From positions 1 through 35,456 of the forward strand of contig CAJTYO010000024.1 of NCBI GenBank assembly GCA_910584045.1: 35,456 nucleotides of DNA. Direction: 5' to 3'. The position numbers and the translations under genes are program-made. Shown in pieces: positions 14,811 through 22,085 of this stretch. Source of the stretch: an uncultured Oscillospiraceae bacterium. GTDB taxonomy: Bacteria; Bacillota; Clostridia; Oscillospirales; Oscillospiraceae. The notes below the pieces were generated by a model. The model did not search any database. It saw only the letters and a program-made list of their open reading frames with translations, and was not told where the DNA came from. Numbering within the stretch: the first letter of the stretch is position 1; each line of letters opens with the position of its first letter.

Positions 14811-14833
14811 TTGAAAAGTATGATTCTTTTCAA
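14811..14833. promoter_or_regulatory. Inverted repeat upstream of the four-helix membrane protein
   Basis: A perfect TTGAAAAG-N7-CTTTTCAA repeat 33 bp before the start codon of the membrane protein. Arm length and symmetry suit a dimeric repressor. The arm contains TTGAAA, which could also serve as a -35 box. No regulator gene is adjacent. Confidence 0.45.
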
Positions 14834-14940
14834 GTGCTTCGACTGTAAGGGCCGTCTGTCGATTGCGGTTGCCAGCGTACCACATTTTCGAGGCTCCGTG
14901 GTGCGTATTTCCGGAATGAACAGCAAAATTTCCTAAACGG

Positions 14941-14972
14941 AAAGGGAGGGGGCTCACTGGCCCCCTCCCTTT
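14941..14972 (-). terminator. Terminator hairpin overlapping the response-regulator stop
   Basis: A perfect 13-bp stem (14941-14953 with 14960-14972). The six-base loop contains the stop codon of the LytTR gene (14954-14956). The minus-strand tail CCGTTTAGGAAATTTTG is only partly T-rich. Ribosomes finishing the gene would sit on this hairpin. Confidence 0.6.
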
Positions 14973-15691
14973 CTTTTTCGCAGCGCCGCCTTTCCGGCGC
15001 GGGACAGCAGACACTCCTGGCCGCCGGCCCACAGCTTATTGTGTTTCAAGTCCACCGCCTCGATCTTATCCGCCGCCACCAGATAGGCCCGATGCGTGCG
15101 GATAAACTGCTCGCCCAGCTGCATCTCCAGCTCGTTGAGGCTGCCCACAAAATTCATCCGGCTGCCGGACGTATGGAGAAAAACGTGGTGCGGCGTAGGG
15201 GCGGTCTCAAAATAGAGGATGTCCCGCAGGGGGACGTGGCGCACCATATCCCCCGTTCGCAGGGTGAAGGTCTGCGTCGGGACCTGGCGCTCCGCCAGCA
15301 GGCGGGCGTGGATCGCCTCCAGACACTGCGCCGCCGGCGGTCCCACCGGCTCCAGCCCCTTGACAATGTAGTCGAAGGCCTCCAGGTGATACTGGAAGGT
15401 GCGCCAGGCCAGGTCCCCATAGCTGGTGATATAGACCAGCGTGCCCTGCGGGTCCCGCCGCCGCAGCTCCTGCCCCAGCCGGAAGCCGTCCCATTCCGCG
15501 TCCTTCAGCTCCACATCCAGAAAATAGACGCCCTGGCCACCGGTTTCCACCGCCTCCAAGAGCTCCGGCGCACTGGAGGCGCTGCACACGATCCGCATAT
15601 CGTACTCCTCCACAAAGATTTTCCACTCCAGGGCTGTCTGAATCTGGTGACGGACGGAGTCCTCGTCGTCACAAACATAAATTCCGATCAT
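14954..15691 (-). CDS. LytTR-family response regulator (AgrA-like)
   Basis: A 245-residue two-component regulator. The receiver domain (1-120) has acidic Asp8/Asp9 (CDDED), phospho-acceptor Asp59 (YFLDVEL), Thr89 and Lys111. The C-terminal half (about 140-240) is a LytTR DNA-binding domain (VPLRDILYFET, FVGSLNELEMQLGEQFIRTHRAYLVA). The start at 15691 overlaps the kinase stop in an ATGA, so the pair is translationally coupled. Regulators of this kind usually control peptide or bacteriocin systems in Firmicutes, but no peptide, AgrB or transporter gene is present here, so its targets are elsewhere or unknown. Confidence 0.92.
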   Translation of the reverse strand: MIGIYVCDDEDSVRHQIQTALEWKIFVEEYDMRIVCSASSAPELLEAVETGGQGVYFLDVELKDAEWDGFRLGQELRRRDPQGTLVYITSYGDLAWRTFQYHLEAFDYIVKGLEPVGPPAAQCLEAIHARLLAERQVPTQTFTLRTGDMVRHVPLRDILYFETAPTPHHVFLHTSGSRMNFVGSLNELEMQLGEQFIRTHRAYLVAADKIEAVDLKHNKLWAGGQECLLSRAGKAALRKRKGGGQ

Positions 15692-17025
15692 TGCCGGCCC
15701 TCCACGGTCAACTCCTGAACGAACACGCCCTTTTCCCAGCTGGTGCAGTGGGAGGCGTTGGGGTGGCCCGCCAGAATGCGCTGATAGCTGGAAAGGCCCA
15801 CGCCCCGGCCCGCCCCTTTGGTGGACCAGCCGTCGCGCCACATGCTTCCCGGGTCAATGGGGTTTGCGTAGGAATTGGATACCCGGAGAAACACCCGCCC
15901 ATCCTGCGCCAGCAGCACGATCTCCACCCAGGGCTGCGCCGCGTCCAGCGCGGCCTCCATGGCGTTGTCGAGCAGAATGCCCAGACAGCGGACAAAATCC
16001 CATACGTCCATATCTACAGCCGCCACGGGGTAGAGCACCTCCAGGCGGCACGCCACATCCTTCTCCCGCATGGCGGTGAGCTTGCTTAGAAGGAGGCTCC
16101 GGACCTCCGGGATCTGCAGATTGCCGATCTGGGTGGAGGTCTGGATTTTCCGCCCGAGCCGCAGGTCAAATCCGGCGTCCAGCCGGGACAGAGTGCGGCG
16201 CAGGCCCTCCAGCTCTCCGGCTCCCGCCTGCTGGGACAGGCCTGCCAGAAGGTTTTTATAGTCGTGGCGGAATGCGCGCACCTCTTGGCGGATGACCTCC
16301 AGATCCTGCTCGTAGAGCCGCTGCTGGGCGATCACGTCCTGCTGCACCTGCAATTTCCGGGCGGCGTCGAACCGCTGGGCCAGGTAGACCACCAGTATGG
16401 ATATCAGAACCACCGTCACCACCACCAGCAGGTAATAGAAGGCCAGGAATTCGGTTTGGATGCCGCCCAGCAGCTGGAGGAACACCTCCATGACCGCGCC
16501 CAGGGTGAGCAGCAGGAGGGCCGTCCGACGGGGGACGGCCTCGCTGTCCAGCAGCAGGCGGAACCACCGCCCGAATTGCAGCTTATACAGCAGCAGGGAG
16601 CCGGCGATGCTGACGCCCAGATGCAGCCCGGCCGCCGCCGCGAAGGAGAAGCCGCTCCCCAGCGGGGCCGCCCAGTACAGCATCCAGGACATAGTGGAGC
16701 CGGCCACCTGAAAAATACTCGCCATGCATGTGGCGGCAAGGGCCCGCCAGAACCCGAATTGCCATGCCCACCGCACCCATAGGGCATACATGGCAAGAAT
16801 GGTGAACGAGACGATGTGGTAATGGAGCATCCCCAGTTCCGGGAGGGCGTGCAGTCCGGCGGAGAGCAGGACGGCAATGAGCGGGGACAGGAGCAGGGGA
16901 GGCAGTTTTTTCAGCCGTCTCCGGACCGCCTGCTCGTCTGTCACCGCCAGCAGATAGGCCGTCAGCGCCAGATGGCCGGTCAGGGTGTCCACAAATGCGC
17001 TAAAAAAATCGATGAATGAAAGCAT
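15688..17025 (-). CDS. GHKL sensor histidine kinase (AgrC-like)
   Basis: A 445-residue membrane kinase, partner of the LytTR regulator. About six membrane helices fill residues 1-215. The dimerisation helix has His254 in FRHDYKNLLAGL, the pattern of HPK10 kinases. The ATPase domain has the N-box LGILLDNAMEAA (Asn354) and the G-box GAGRGVGLSS (about 405-412). The ribosome site is weak (AAAGAGA about 14 nt before the ATG), so the true start may be slightly inside. The large polytopic sensor suggests a small hydrophobic or peptide ligand; this is inference. Confidence 0.9.
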   Translation of the reverse strand: MLSFIDFFSAFVDTLTGHLALTAYLLAVTDEQAVRRRLKKLPPLLLSPLIAVLLSAGLHALPELGMLHYHIVSFTILAMYALWVRWAWQFGFWRALAATCMASIFQVAGSTMSWMLYWAAPLGSGFSFAAAAGLHLGVSIAGSLLLYKLQFGRWFRLLLDSEAVPRRTALLLLTLGAVMEVFLQLLGGIQTEFLAFYYLLVVVTVVLISILVVYLAQRFDAARKLQVQQDVIAQQRLYEQDLEVIRQEVRAFRHDYKNLLAGLSQQAGAGELEGLRRTLSRLDAGFDLRLGRKIQTSTQIGNLQIPEVRSLLLSKLTAMREKDVACRLEVLYPVAAVDMDVWDFVRCLGILLDNAMEAALDAAQPWVEIVLLAQDGRVFLRVSNSYANPIDPGSMWRDGWSTKGAGRGVGLSSYQRILAGHPNASHCTSWEKGVFVQELTVEGRQ

Positions 17026-17095
17026 GATGGTATGAATCTCTTTCTATTTTGTTTCATGTTCGGCGCGGGCGTGGCAGCGCCGCCTGTTCAAGACG

Positions 17096-17443
17096 CTATA
17101 CAATGTTCTCACCTAATACGATTTTGGGCATTGTGGTTAAGCATCGATTCCATCGCTTATAAAACCGCTCCAATCCAAGCTTGGAAACCCGGGCGTGGGC
17201 CTCCTCGTCCTCAAGCGTCCAGTGCAGAATATAAGTGACCTTACCGACCCATTTTGTCAGACGGATGGGCGGGAGTCCCTCCTTGACGGCGTGGAAGCTC
17301 TCCTGCCGGTGCGTGCGCTTGATGTAGCGCACATCAATCACGCCGGGCTGGGAGAGGTAGAACGCGGCAACCTCTTTCATGAGCGCCTCGATCTCATCCT
17401 GTTTATCAATTTTGGCCTCGTATATACAAATTTCATTGAACAC
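17096..17443 (-). CDS. ABM-like dimeric alpha/beta-barrel protein
   Basis: A 115-residue soluble protein. Strand-helix order (NEICIYEAKIDKQDEIEALMKEVAAFYLSQPGVIDVRYIKRT, then KVTYILHWTLEDEEAHARVS) fits the ferredoxin-like barrel of antibiotic-biosynthesis-monooxygenase relatives. Start at 17443 with GGAG 7 nt upstream and AAAGGAGGGG a little further. It is followed 70 bp later by the sensor kinase gene on the same strand and could be cotranscribed with it. Function unknown. Confidence 0.6.
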   Translation of the reverse strand: MFNEICIYEAKIDKQDEIEALMKEVAAFYLSQPGVIDVRYIKRTHRQESFHAVKEGLPPIRLTKWVGKVTYILHWTLEDEEAHARVSKLGLERFYKRWNRCLTTMPKIVLGENIV

Positions 17444-17479
17444 TCCGGCCCCTCCTTTACTTCACGTGGTCTCGCGCCC

Positions 17480-17508
17480 ATTATAACACAGATTTGGGGA
17501 CGTGGAAA
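17480..17508 (-). promoter_or_regulatory. Candidate promoter of the ABM-like gene (and kinase pair?)
   Basis: Minus-strand TTTCCA (17503-17508) and a perfect TATAAT (17480-17485) are 17 bp apart. The -35 box is weak. I found no convincing promoter directly before the kinase gene, so this may serve all three minus-strand genes. Confidence 0.5.
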
Positions 17509-17543
17509 TAGGTCGTTTTAACTGGGATTTCCCACCCTCTGGA

Positions 17544-17572
17544 TTGACCTGGGGGAAAAATGCTGGTACAAT
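17544..17572 (+). promoter_or_regulatory. Promoter of ridA
   Basis: TTGACC (17544-17549) and TACAAT (17567-17572) are 17 bp apart, 32 bp before the ridA start codon. Confidence 0.78.
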
Positions 17573-17603
17573 AGGGAGCATCACGACAAAGGAGGACCCA
17601 TCC

Positions 17604-17984
17604 ATGAAGAAAATTATCGCCACCACAGCCGCGCCCGCGGCCATCGGACCTTACTCCCAGGGCGTGGACGGGGGCAGCGTTGTCATCACCTCCGGCCAGC
17701 TGCCCATCGACTCCGCCACCGGCGCATTCGCCGAGGGCGGCATCGCCGGACAGACCCGGCAGTCCCTGGAAAATGTCCGGGCCGTACTGGCCCAGGCAGG
17801 GTTGGGGATGGAGAGCATCATCAAGACCACCGTGTTTCTGAAGGATATGAACGACTTCGCCGCCATGAACGAGGTCTACGCCGGGTTTTTCCCCGCCGAC
17901 CCGCCGGCCCGCAGCGCGGTGGAAGTCGCCCGGCTGCCCAAGGACGCGCTGGTGGAGATCGAGGCCATCGCCGTCAGACCGTGA
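17604..17984 (+). CDS. ridA: RidA family enamine/imine deaminase
   Basis: A 126-residue cytoplasmic protein that hydrolyses reactive 2-aminoacrylate and related enamines released by PLP enzymes. Landmarks are IGPYSQ (14-19), ITSGQLPID (29-36), the helix TRQSLENVRAVLAQAG, Arg103 in PPARSAVEV (the substrate carboxylate ligand) and Glu120 in VEIEAIA. Length is normal for a trimer-forming RidA. GGAGG lies 8 nt before the ATG at 17604. It has its own promoter and terminator, so it is a single-gene unit. Confidence 0.94.
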   Translation: MKKIIATTAAPAAIGPYSQGVDGGSVVITSGQLPIDSATGAFAEGGIAGQTRQSLENVRAVLAQAGLGMESIIKTTVFLKDMNDFAAMNEVYAGFFPADPPARSAVEVARLPKDALVEIEAIAVRP

Positions 17985-17992
17985 ATACCACA

Positions 17993-18030
17993 CCCCGGCG
18001 GACGTATCCGTCCCGCCGGGGCGCTCTTTT
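17993..18030 (+). terminator. Terminator of ridA
   Basis: CCCCGGCGG (17993-18001) pairs with CCGCCGGGG (18013-18021), extended inward by GACG/CGTC, then CGCTCTTTT. Confidence 0.8.
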
Positions 18031-18116
18031 AGAAAATTTTAGCGGTAATGGTATATTTCCGCCCTCTCCTGTCCATACTACAACCAACAACTTCCAAAAA
18101 GGACAGGAAACTACTT

Positions 18117-18341
18117 ATGAAATTTTCTAAAAAATTGATGTTATCGGTTGTGGCGGGTCTGCTCGCCATGCTGCTCTACAGCGCCCCCATGTGGTGGGGC
18201 GTACTCTTCTCTCCCATTGCCCAGCCCCTGACCACCGCCGGTCTGGAGGCGGACGGCGGCGGGGTCCGATGGGAAACGGACGGAGCGGTCCTCCGCTTCA
18301 AGTCCCTGGATATGCTCTTCTCCTTCCTCCATCTTTCATAA
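18117..18341 (+). CDS. Small membrane or secreted protein, unknown
   Basis: A possible 74-residue protein beginning MKFSKKLMLSVVAGLLAMLLYSAPMWWGVLF: two lysines followed by a hydrophobic stretch, as in a signal peptide or single membrane anchor. The rest is short and polar with a hydrophobic end (LDMLFSFLHLS). The start at 18117 follows AGGA about 13 nt upstream, a weak site. It sits between ridA's terminator and a stable hairpin. I recognise no family; it may be a real small exported protein or a chance frame. Confidence 0.45.
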   Translation: MKFSKKLMLSVVAGLLAMLLYSAPMWWGVLFSPIAQPLTTAGLEADGGGVRWETDGAVLRFKSLDMLFSFLHLS

Positions 18342-18345
18342 TGCG

Positions 18346-18385
18346 GGAGCTCCCCGTCCGGCGCGCTGTCCGGGCGGGGAGCTCC
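18346..18385. terminator. Stable hairpin after the small membrane protein
   Basis: An 11-bp perfect stem (18346-18356 with 18375-18385) with an 18-base GC-rich loop that can pair further. The plus-strand tail is TGCGTCTGATTTG. It also lies 65 bp past the convergent GyrI-like gene and could serve both. Confidence 0.55.
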
Positions 18386-18449
18386 TGCGTCTGATTTGTC
18401 TTGAAAAAGCGTCAAAAGACTTTTATTTCGCGCTTTTGTGCGGCGGGGG

Positions 18450-18998
18450 TCAGGCGTTAATGGGGACGTACAGATAACAATATTCATGGGCGTTCTGCTC
18501 GGGATTAAAGAAGCCGTAGTATTCCACAATGGGGAGCGTATCGCTGCCATAGGTATAGCCGAGGGCGGGGGCGATCTGCTCGCCGATCCAGCGATAGGGG
18601 GGAATACCGCCCGTCCAGGGCTCGTGTCCAAGGGCGATTGCGGTTTCTTTGCACAGACTTATGCGCAAAAACTTTGCGGCGGGAACCTCATAAATATCGT
18701 ATGGCTCCGGCTGTGCGCCGGACGAGACAAGAAAGCCGAACATCACGCAGCTGGGCCGCTCATTGGAGAGATAATTCATGCTCATGCAAACATCCCAATG
18801 CTCCTCCCGACCGTTTGGCACGGTGGAAATGGACATAAAATCTTCCGTGATCTTTTCAACATCCGGCTCGCCGGTATAGTTGTCCGCGCAGCCCAGTTTT
18901 CCGCACCAGATGGTGCCGCTCCATTCGACCAGGTCAACGGCGATCCCGTTATAGATATGCGTTTTGATGATTCTCTCCTGAGGATGCTGTATCGTCAT
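18450..18998 (-). CDS. GyrI-like / effector-binding domain protein
   Basis: A 182-residue cytoplasmic protein. The C-terminal part (WIGEQIAPALGYTYGSDTLPIVEYYGFFNPEQNAHEYCYLYVPIN) has the form of the GyrI/AraC effector-binding (SOUL-like) domain, which binds small hydrophobic molecules. No DNA-binding domain is attached. AGAGG lies about 11 nt before the ATG. It follows nrdG by 30 bp on the same strand and could be the tail of the glycogen operon transcript, though no functional link is apparent. Confidence 0.65.
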   Translation of the reverse strand: MTIQHPQERIIKTHIYNGIAVDLVEWSGTIWCGKLGCADNYTGEPDVEKITEDFMSISTVPNGREEHWDVCMSMNYLSNERPSCVMFGFLVSSGAQPEPYDIYEVPAAKFLRISLCKETAIALGHEPWTGGIPPYRWIGEQIAPALGYTYGSDTLPIVEYYGFFNPEQNAHEYCYLYVPINA

Positions 18999-19028
18999 AT
19001 ACGACTAACCTCTTTTCTAAAATAAGTG

Positions 19029-19520
19029 TCAGTCCGGGATCACCACCGCCTCACCGGCGGCCAGGGAGGCAGGCACATCGATAACCCGCTGGTTCCGGCT
19101 GCCCCGCCAGGGCAGCGCAAGACTGCGCTGCTCCAGAATAAAGGGGCCGTCTATCAGCACGTCCAGCGCCGCCAGGAGGGCCTTCTGGCCCTCGCTGCCC
19201 TGGTCGCGGAGGTATTCAAAGGTCCATCCGGAGTAGGCCCACACGTTCAGGCCGTGCTCCCGGGCGGCGTGCGCCAGAGCCAGACAGTCCTCCGGCTGGG
19301 CGAAGGGGTCGCCGCCGGTGAGGGTCAGGCCGTCGGTGAGGGGATTTTTCAGCATCTCCCAGGTCACATCCTCCACCGTCATCACACGGCCGCCGCCGGG
19401 GTCGTGGCTGTCGGGGTTGTGACAGCCGGGACAGCGGTGGGGACAGCCCTGGACAAAGCAGGCGAAGCGAAAGCCGGGACCGTCCACAATGGAGTCCTGA
19501 ACCAGGCCGAAGATACGCAT
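19029..19520 (-). CDS. nrdG: Anaerobic ribonucleotide reductase activating protein NrdG
   Basis: A 163-residue radical-SAM activase that installs the glycyl radical on the class III reductase NrdD. The cluster motif is Cys26-x3-Cys30-x2-Cys33 (GCPHRCPGC) and the SAM-binding GGDPF is at about 69-73. The opening MRIFGLVQDSIVDGPGFR is typical. GGGAGG lies 6 nt before the ATG. No nrdD is in this window; the gene is instead the last of the glg cluster, 33 bp after glgP. Activases of other small glycyl-radical enzymes look alike, so the partner should be confirmed. Confidence 0.88.
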   Translation of the reverse strand: MRIFGLVQDSIVDGPGFRFACFVQGCPHRCPGCHNPDSHDPGGGRVMTVEDVTWEMLKNPLTDGLTLTGGDPFAQPEDCLALAHAAREHGLNVWAYSGWTFEYLRDQGSEGQKALLAALDVLIDGPFILEQRSLALPWRGSRNQRVIDVPASLAAGEAVVIPD

Positions 19521-19553
19521 GGAAGACCTCCCTTCACGGATGTGGTTGGCGGA

Positions 19554-21986
19554 TTACTTCTTATAAGGCACGTGCCAGATCCGCTCCGCGTAGTCCGCAA
19601 TGGAGCGGTCGGCGGCGAAAATGCCGGAGCGGGCGATGTTGTGCAGGCTCATCCGGTTCCACTTTGCCTGATCGGCGTAGGTCTCCTCCATCCGCCGCTC
19701 GGCGGCGCAGTAGGAGGCGAAGTCGGCCAGCAGCATATACTCGTCGGCGGGGGAGTTGACCCCCAGCAGCAGCCGCTGGACCAGATCGTCGTAGCGAATG
19801 CCGTCCCGGAAGCCGTTGTTGATGTGATCCAGCACACGGTGCAGGGCGGGATCGCGGGCGTAGAGGTTGAAGGGGTTGTAGCCGATGTTCCGCATCTCCT
19901 TGACCTCCTCGGTCTTCAGCCCGAAGAGGAACATGTTCTCGTCGCCCAGCACCTCGTGCATCTCCACGTTGGCCCCGTCCAGGGTGCCGACGGTCAGCGC
20001 GCCGTTCATCATGAACTTCATATTGCCGGTGCCGCTGGCCTCCTTGCCGGCGGTGGAGATCTGCTGGCTGACCTCGCTGGCGGGCATGAGGGTCTCCGCA
20101 AGGGACACACGGTAGTTTTCCAGGAAGAACACCTGCAGCTTGTCCTTGCAGATGGGGTCGTGGTTGACCTGGTCCGCCAGGGAGTTGATGAGGCGGATGA
20201 TCCGCTTTGCCACGGCGTAGCCGGGAGCGGCCTTGGCCCCGAAGATGAAGGTGTGGGGGTGGATGGCCATGTTGGGGTTGTCCTGGAGCTGGTGGTAGAG
20301 GTGGATGATGTGCATCACGTTGAGCAGCTGGCGCTTGTACTCGTGGAGGCGCTTGACCTGCACGTCGAAAATGGCGTCTGTGTTGACGACGAAGCCCTGG
20401 GCGCGCTTGATGCTCTTGGCGAAGGCCTCCTTGTTGGCCTTTTTGATCTGGCCCAGGCGGAGCAGGACCTCCGTGTCGTCGGCGTACTTGTCCAGCTTGG
20501 GCAGGTTGGCGCCGGGGTGGAGGAGGTAGTCGCTGCCGCCGGTGAGGTCCCGGATCAGCTGGTCCAGGCCGGGGTTGATCTCCGCCAGCCAGCGGCGGTG
20601 GTCGATGCCGTTGGTCACGTTCTTGAACTTGTCCGGCTCCATGTTGCACGCATCGCGGAATACGTCGCTGCGCAGGATGTCGCTGTGGAGGGCGGACACG
20701 CCGTTGACGGCCATGCCGCCGGCGATGCACAGGTTGGCCATGCGGATCTCCCCGTCCCATACGACGGCCATGGCCTTGATCTTGCTCTCGTCCCCGCGGT
20801 AGAAGGCGGTGACCTTCTCCTGCCAGCGGCGGGCGATCTCGCAGATGATCTGCCAGATGCGGGGCAGCAGGCTCTCCATCAGCTGCTGGGGCCAGCGCTC
20901 CAGTGCCTCGGCCAGCACAGTGTGGTTGGTGTAAGCCACGGAGTTGGAGGTGATGTTCCAGGCGGTGTCCCAGTCCAGACCCGCGTCGTCCATCAGGATG
21001 CGCATCAGCTCGGGGATGACCAGGGTGGGGTGGGTGTCATTGATCTGGATGACGTTCTTCTCGTGGAAGTTGGTCACGCAGCCATAGGCCTGGATGTGCT
21101 TGCGCACGATGGACTGGATGGTGGCGGAGACAAAGAAGTACTGCTGGCGCAGGCGCAGGCTCTTGCCCTCGTAGTGGTTGTCGTCGGGGTAGAGGACCTT
21201 GGCGATGACCTCGGCCATGGCCTTCTCCTCGCTGGCCTTTAGGTACTGGCCCTGGCTGAACAGGCCCATATCGATGGGCGTGGGGCTCTTGGCGTCCCAA
21301 AGGCGCAGGGCGTTGGTGTGCTTGGTGCCATAGCCCGCGATGGACATGTCGCAGGGCACGGCCAGCACCCGGGTGTAGTCCTCATTGACCACGTGCAGCC
21401 GGTCGCCGTCCCAGAATTGGCGGAGCTTGCCGCCGAAGTGGACCTCCTCCACCTCGTCGGGACGGGGGATCAGCCAGGCGTCGCCCTGCTCCTTCCAGTT
21501 GTCGGGCAGCTCCAGCTGCTGGCCGTCCACGATTTTCTGCTTGAAGATGCCCAGCTCGTAGCAGATGGAATAGCCGTAGGCGGGAATCTCCAGGGTGGTC
21601 AGGCTGTCCAGATAGCAGGCGGCCAGACGGCCCAGGCCGCCGTTGCCCAGACCGGCGTCCGGCTCCATATCAAAGATATGGGCGGGCTTGAAGCCCAGCT
21701 CCTCGATGGCCTGCCGCATGGGCTCGATGACCCCCAGGTTGTAGGCGTTCTTCATCAGGCTGCGGCCCATGAGGAACTCCAGAGACATATAGTGGACCTG
21801 ACGCAGCTGCTGCTTGCGGACCTTGGCCCGGGTCTCCACGGCGTGGGCGCTCATCCGGTCCCGCAGCACCATGGCGCAGGCCTTCATCATATTGGCCTCG
21901 GTGGCCTCCTCCTCGGTACAGCCGAAGTTGAGGCGCAGCTTGTCAACGATGGCCTGCTTCATGGTGTCCTTGGTCATTTTTTCCAT
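19554..21986 (-). CDS. glgP: Glycogen/starch phosphorylase
   Basis: An 810-residue PLP enzyme that releases glucose-1-phosphate from alpha-1,4-glucan ends. Landmarks include EPDAGLGNGGLGRLAACYLDS, INDTHPTL, VQVKRLHEYKRQLLN and the PLP lysine in SGTGNMKFMMNGALTVGTLDGANVE (about Lys657). Length is normal. The start at 21986 is chosen because AGAGGA lies 9 nt upstream; an ATG ten codons earlier has no ribosome site. It lies after glgA with a hairpin in the 99-bp gap and before nrdG. Confidence 0.96.
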   Translation of the reverse strand: MEKMTKDTMKQAIVDKLRLNFGCTEEEATEANMMKACAMVLRDRMSAHAVETRAKVRKQQLRQVHYMSLEFLMGRSLMKNAYNLGVIEPMRQAIEELGFKPAHIFDMEPDAGLGNGGLGRLAACYLDSLTTLEIPAYGYSICYELGIFKQKIVDGQQLELPDNWKEQGDAWLIPRPDEVEEVHFGGKLRQFWDGDRLHVVNEDYTRVLAVPCDMSIAGYGTKHTNALRLWDAKSPTPIDMGLFSQGQYLKASEEKAMAEVIAKVLYPDDNHYEGKSLRLRQQYFFVSATIQSIVRKHIQAYGCVTNFHEKNVIQINDTHPTLVIPELMRILMDDAGLDWDTAWNITSNSVAYTNHTVLAEALERWPQQLMESLLPRIWQIICEIARRWQEKVTAFYRGDESKIKAMAVVWDGEIRMANLCIAGGMAVNGVSALHSDILRSDVFRDACNMEPDKFKNVTNGIDHRRWLAEINPGLDQLIRDLTGGSDYLLHPGANLPKLDKYADDTEVLLRLGQIKKANKEAFAKSIKRAQGFVVNTDAIFDVQVKRLHEYKRQLLNVMHIIHLYHQLQDNPNMAIHPHTFIFGAKAAPGYAVAKRIIRLINSLADQVNHDPICKDKLQVFFLENYRVSLAETLMPASEVSQQISTAGKEASGTGNMKFMMNGALTVGTLDGANVEMHEVLGDENMFLFGLKTEEVKEMRNIGYNPFNLYARDPALHRVLDHINNGFRDGIRYDDLVQRLLLGVNSPADEYMLLADFASYCAAERRMEETYADQAKWNRMSLHNIARSGIFAADRSIADYAERIWHVPYKK

Positions 21987-22026
21987 ATGGTTTTGTCCTC
22001 TTTTCTTTTGATTCATCGGATAAGAA

Positions 22027-22058
22027 GAGCGGGGCCGCTGGTATGGACAGCCCCGCTC
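22027..22058 (-). terminator. Intercistronic hairpin between glgA and glgP
   Basis: GAGCGGGGC (22027-22035) pairs with GCCCCGCTC (22050-22058) around a 14-base loop. There is no T-run on the minus strand. It may be a partial terminator, an RNase-processing block or an mRNA-stabilising stem that sets the ratio of synthase to phosphorylase. Confidence 0.45.
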
Positions 22059-22085
22059 GGTCGAAATCGCGGCCCTGTTATAAGC

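Noticed and set aside
17026..17095. Autoinducing-peptide gene next to the AgrC-like kinase
   Set aside because: The 70-bp gap cannot hold a peptide gene with a ribosome site, and no AgrB-like protease is nearby.
19026..21242. Long plus-strand frame (738 codons) opposite glgP and nrdG
   Set aside because: Same cause: a shadow of the real minus-strand genes, with low-complexity composition and no ribosome site.
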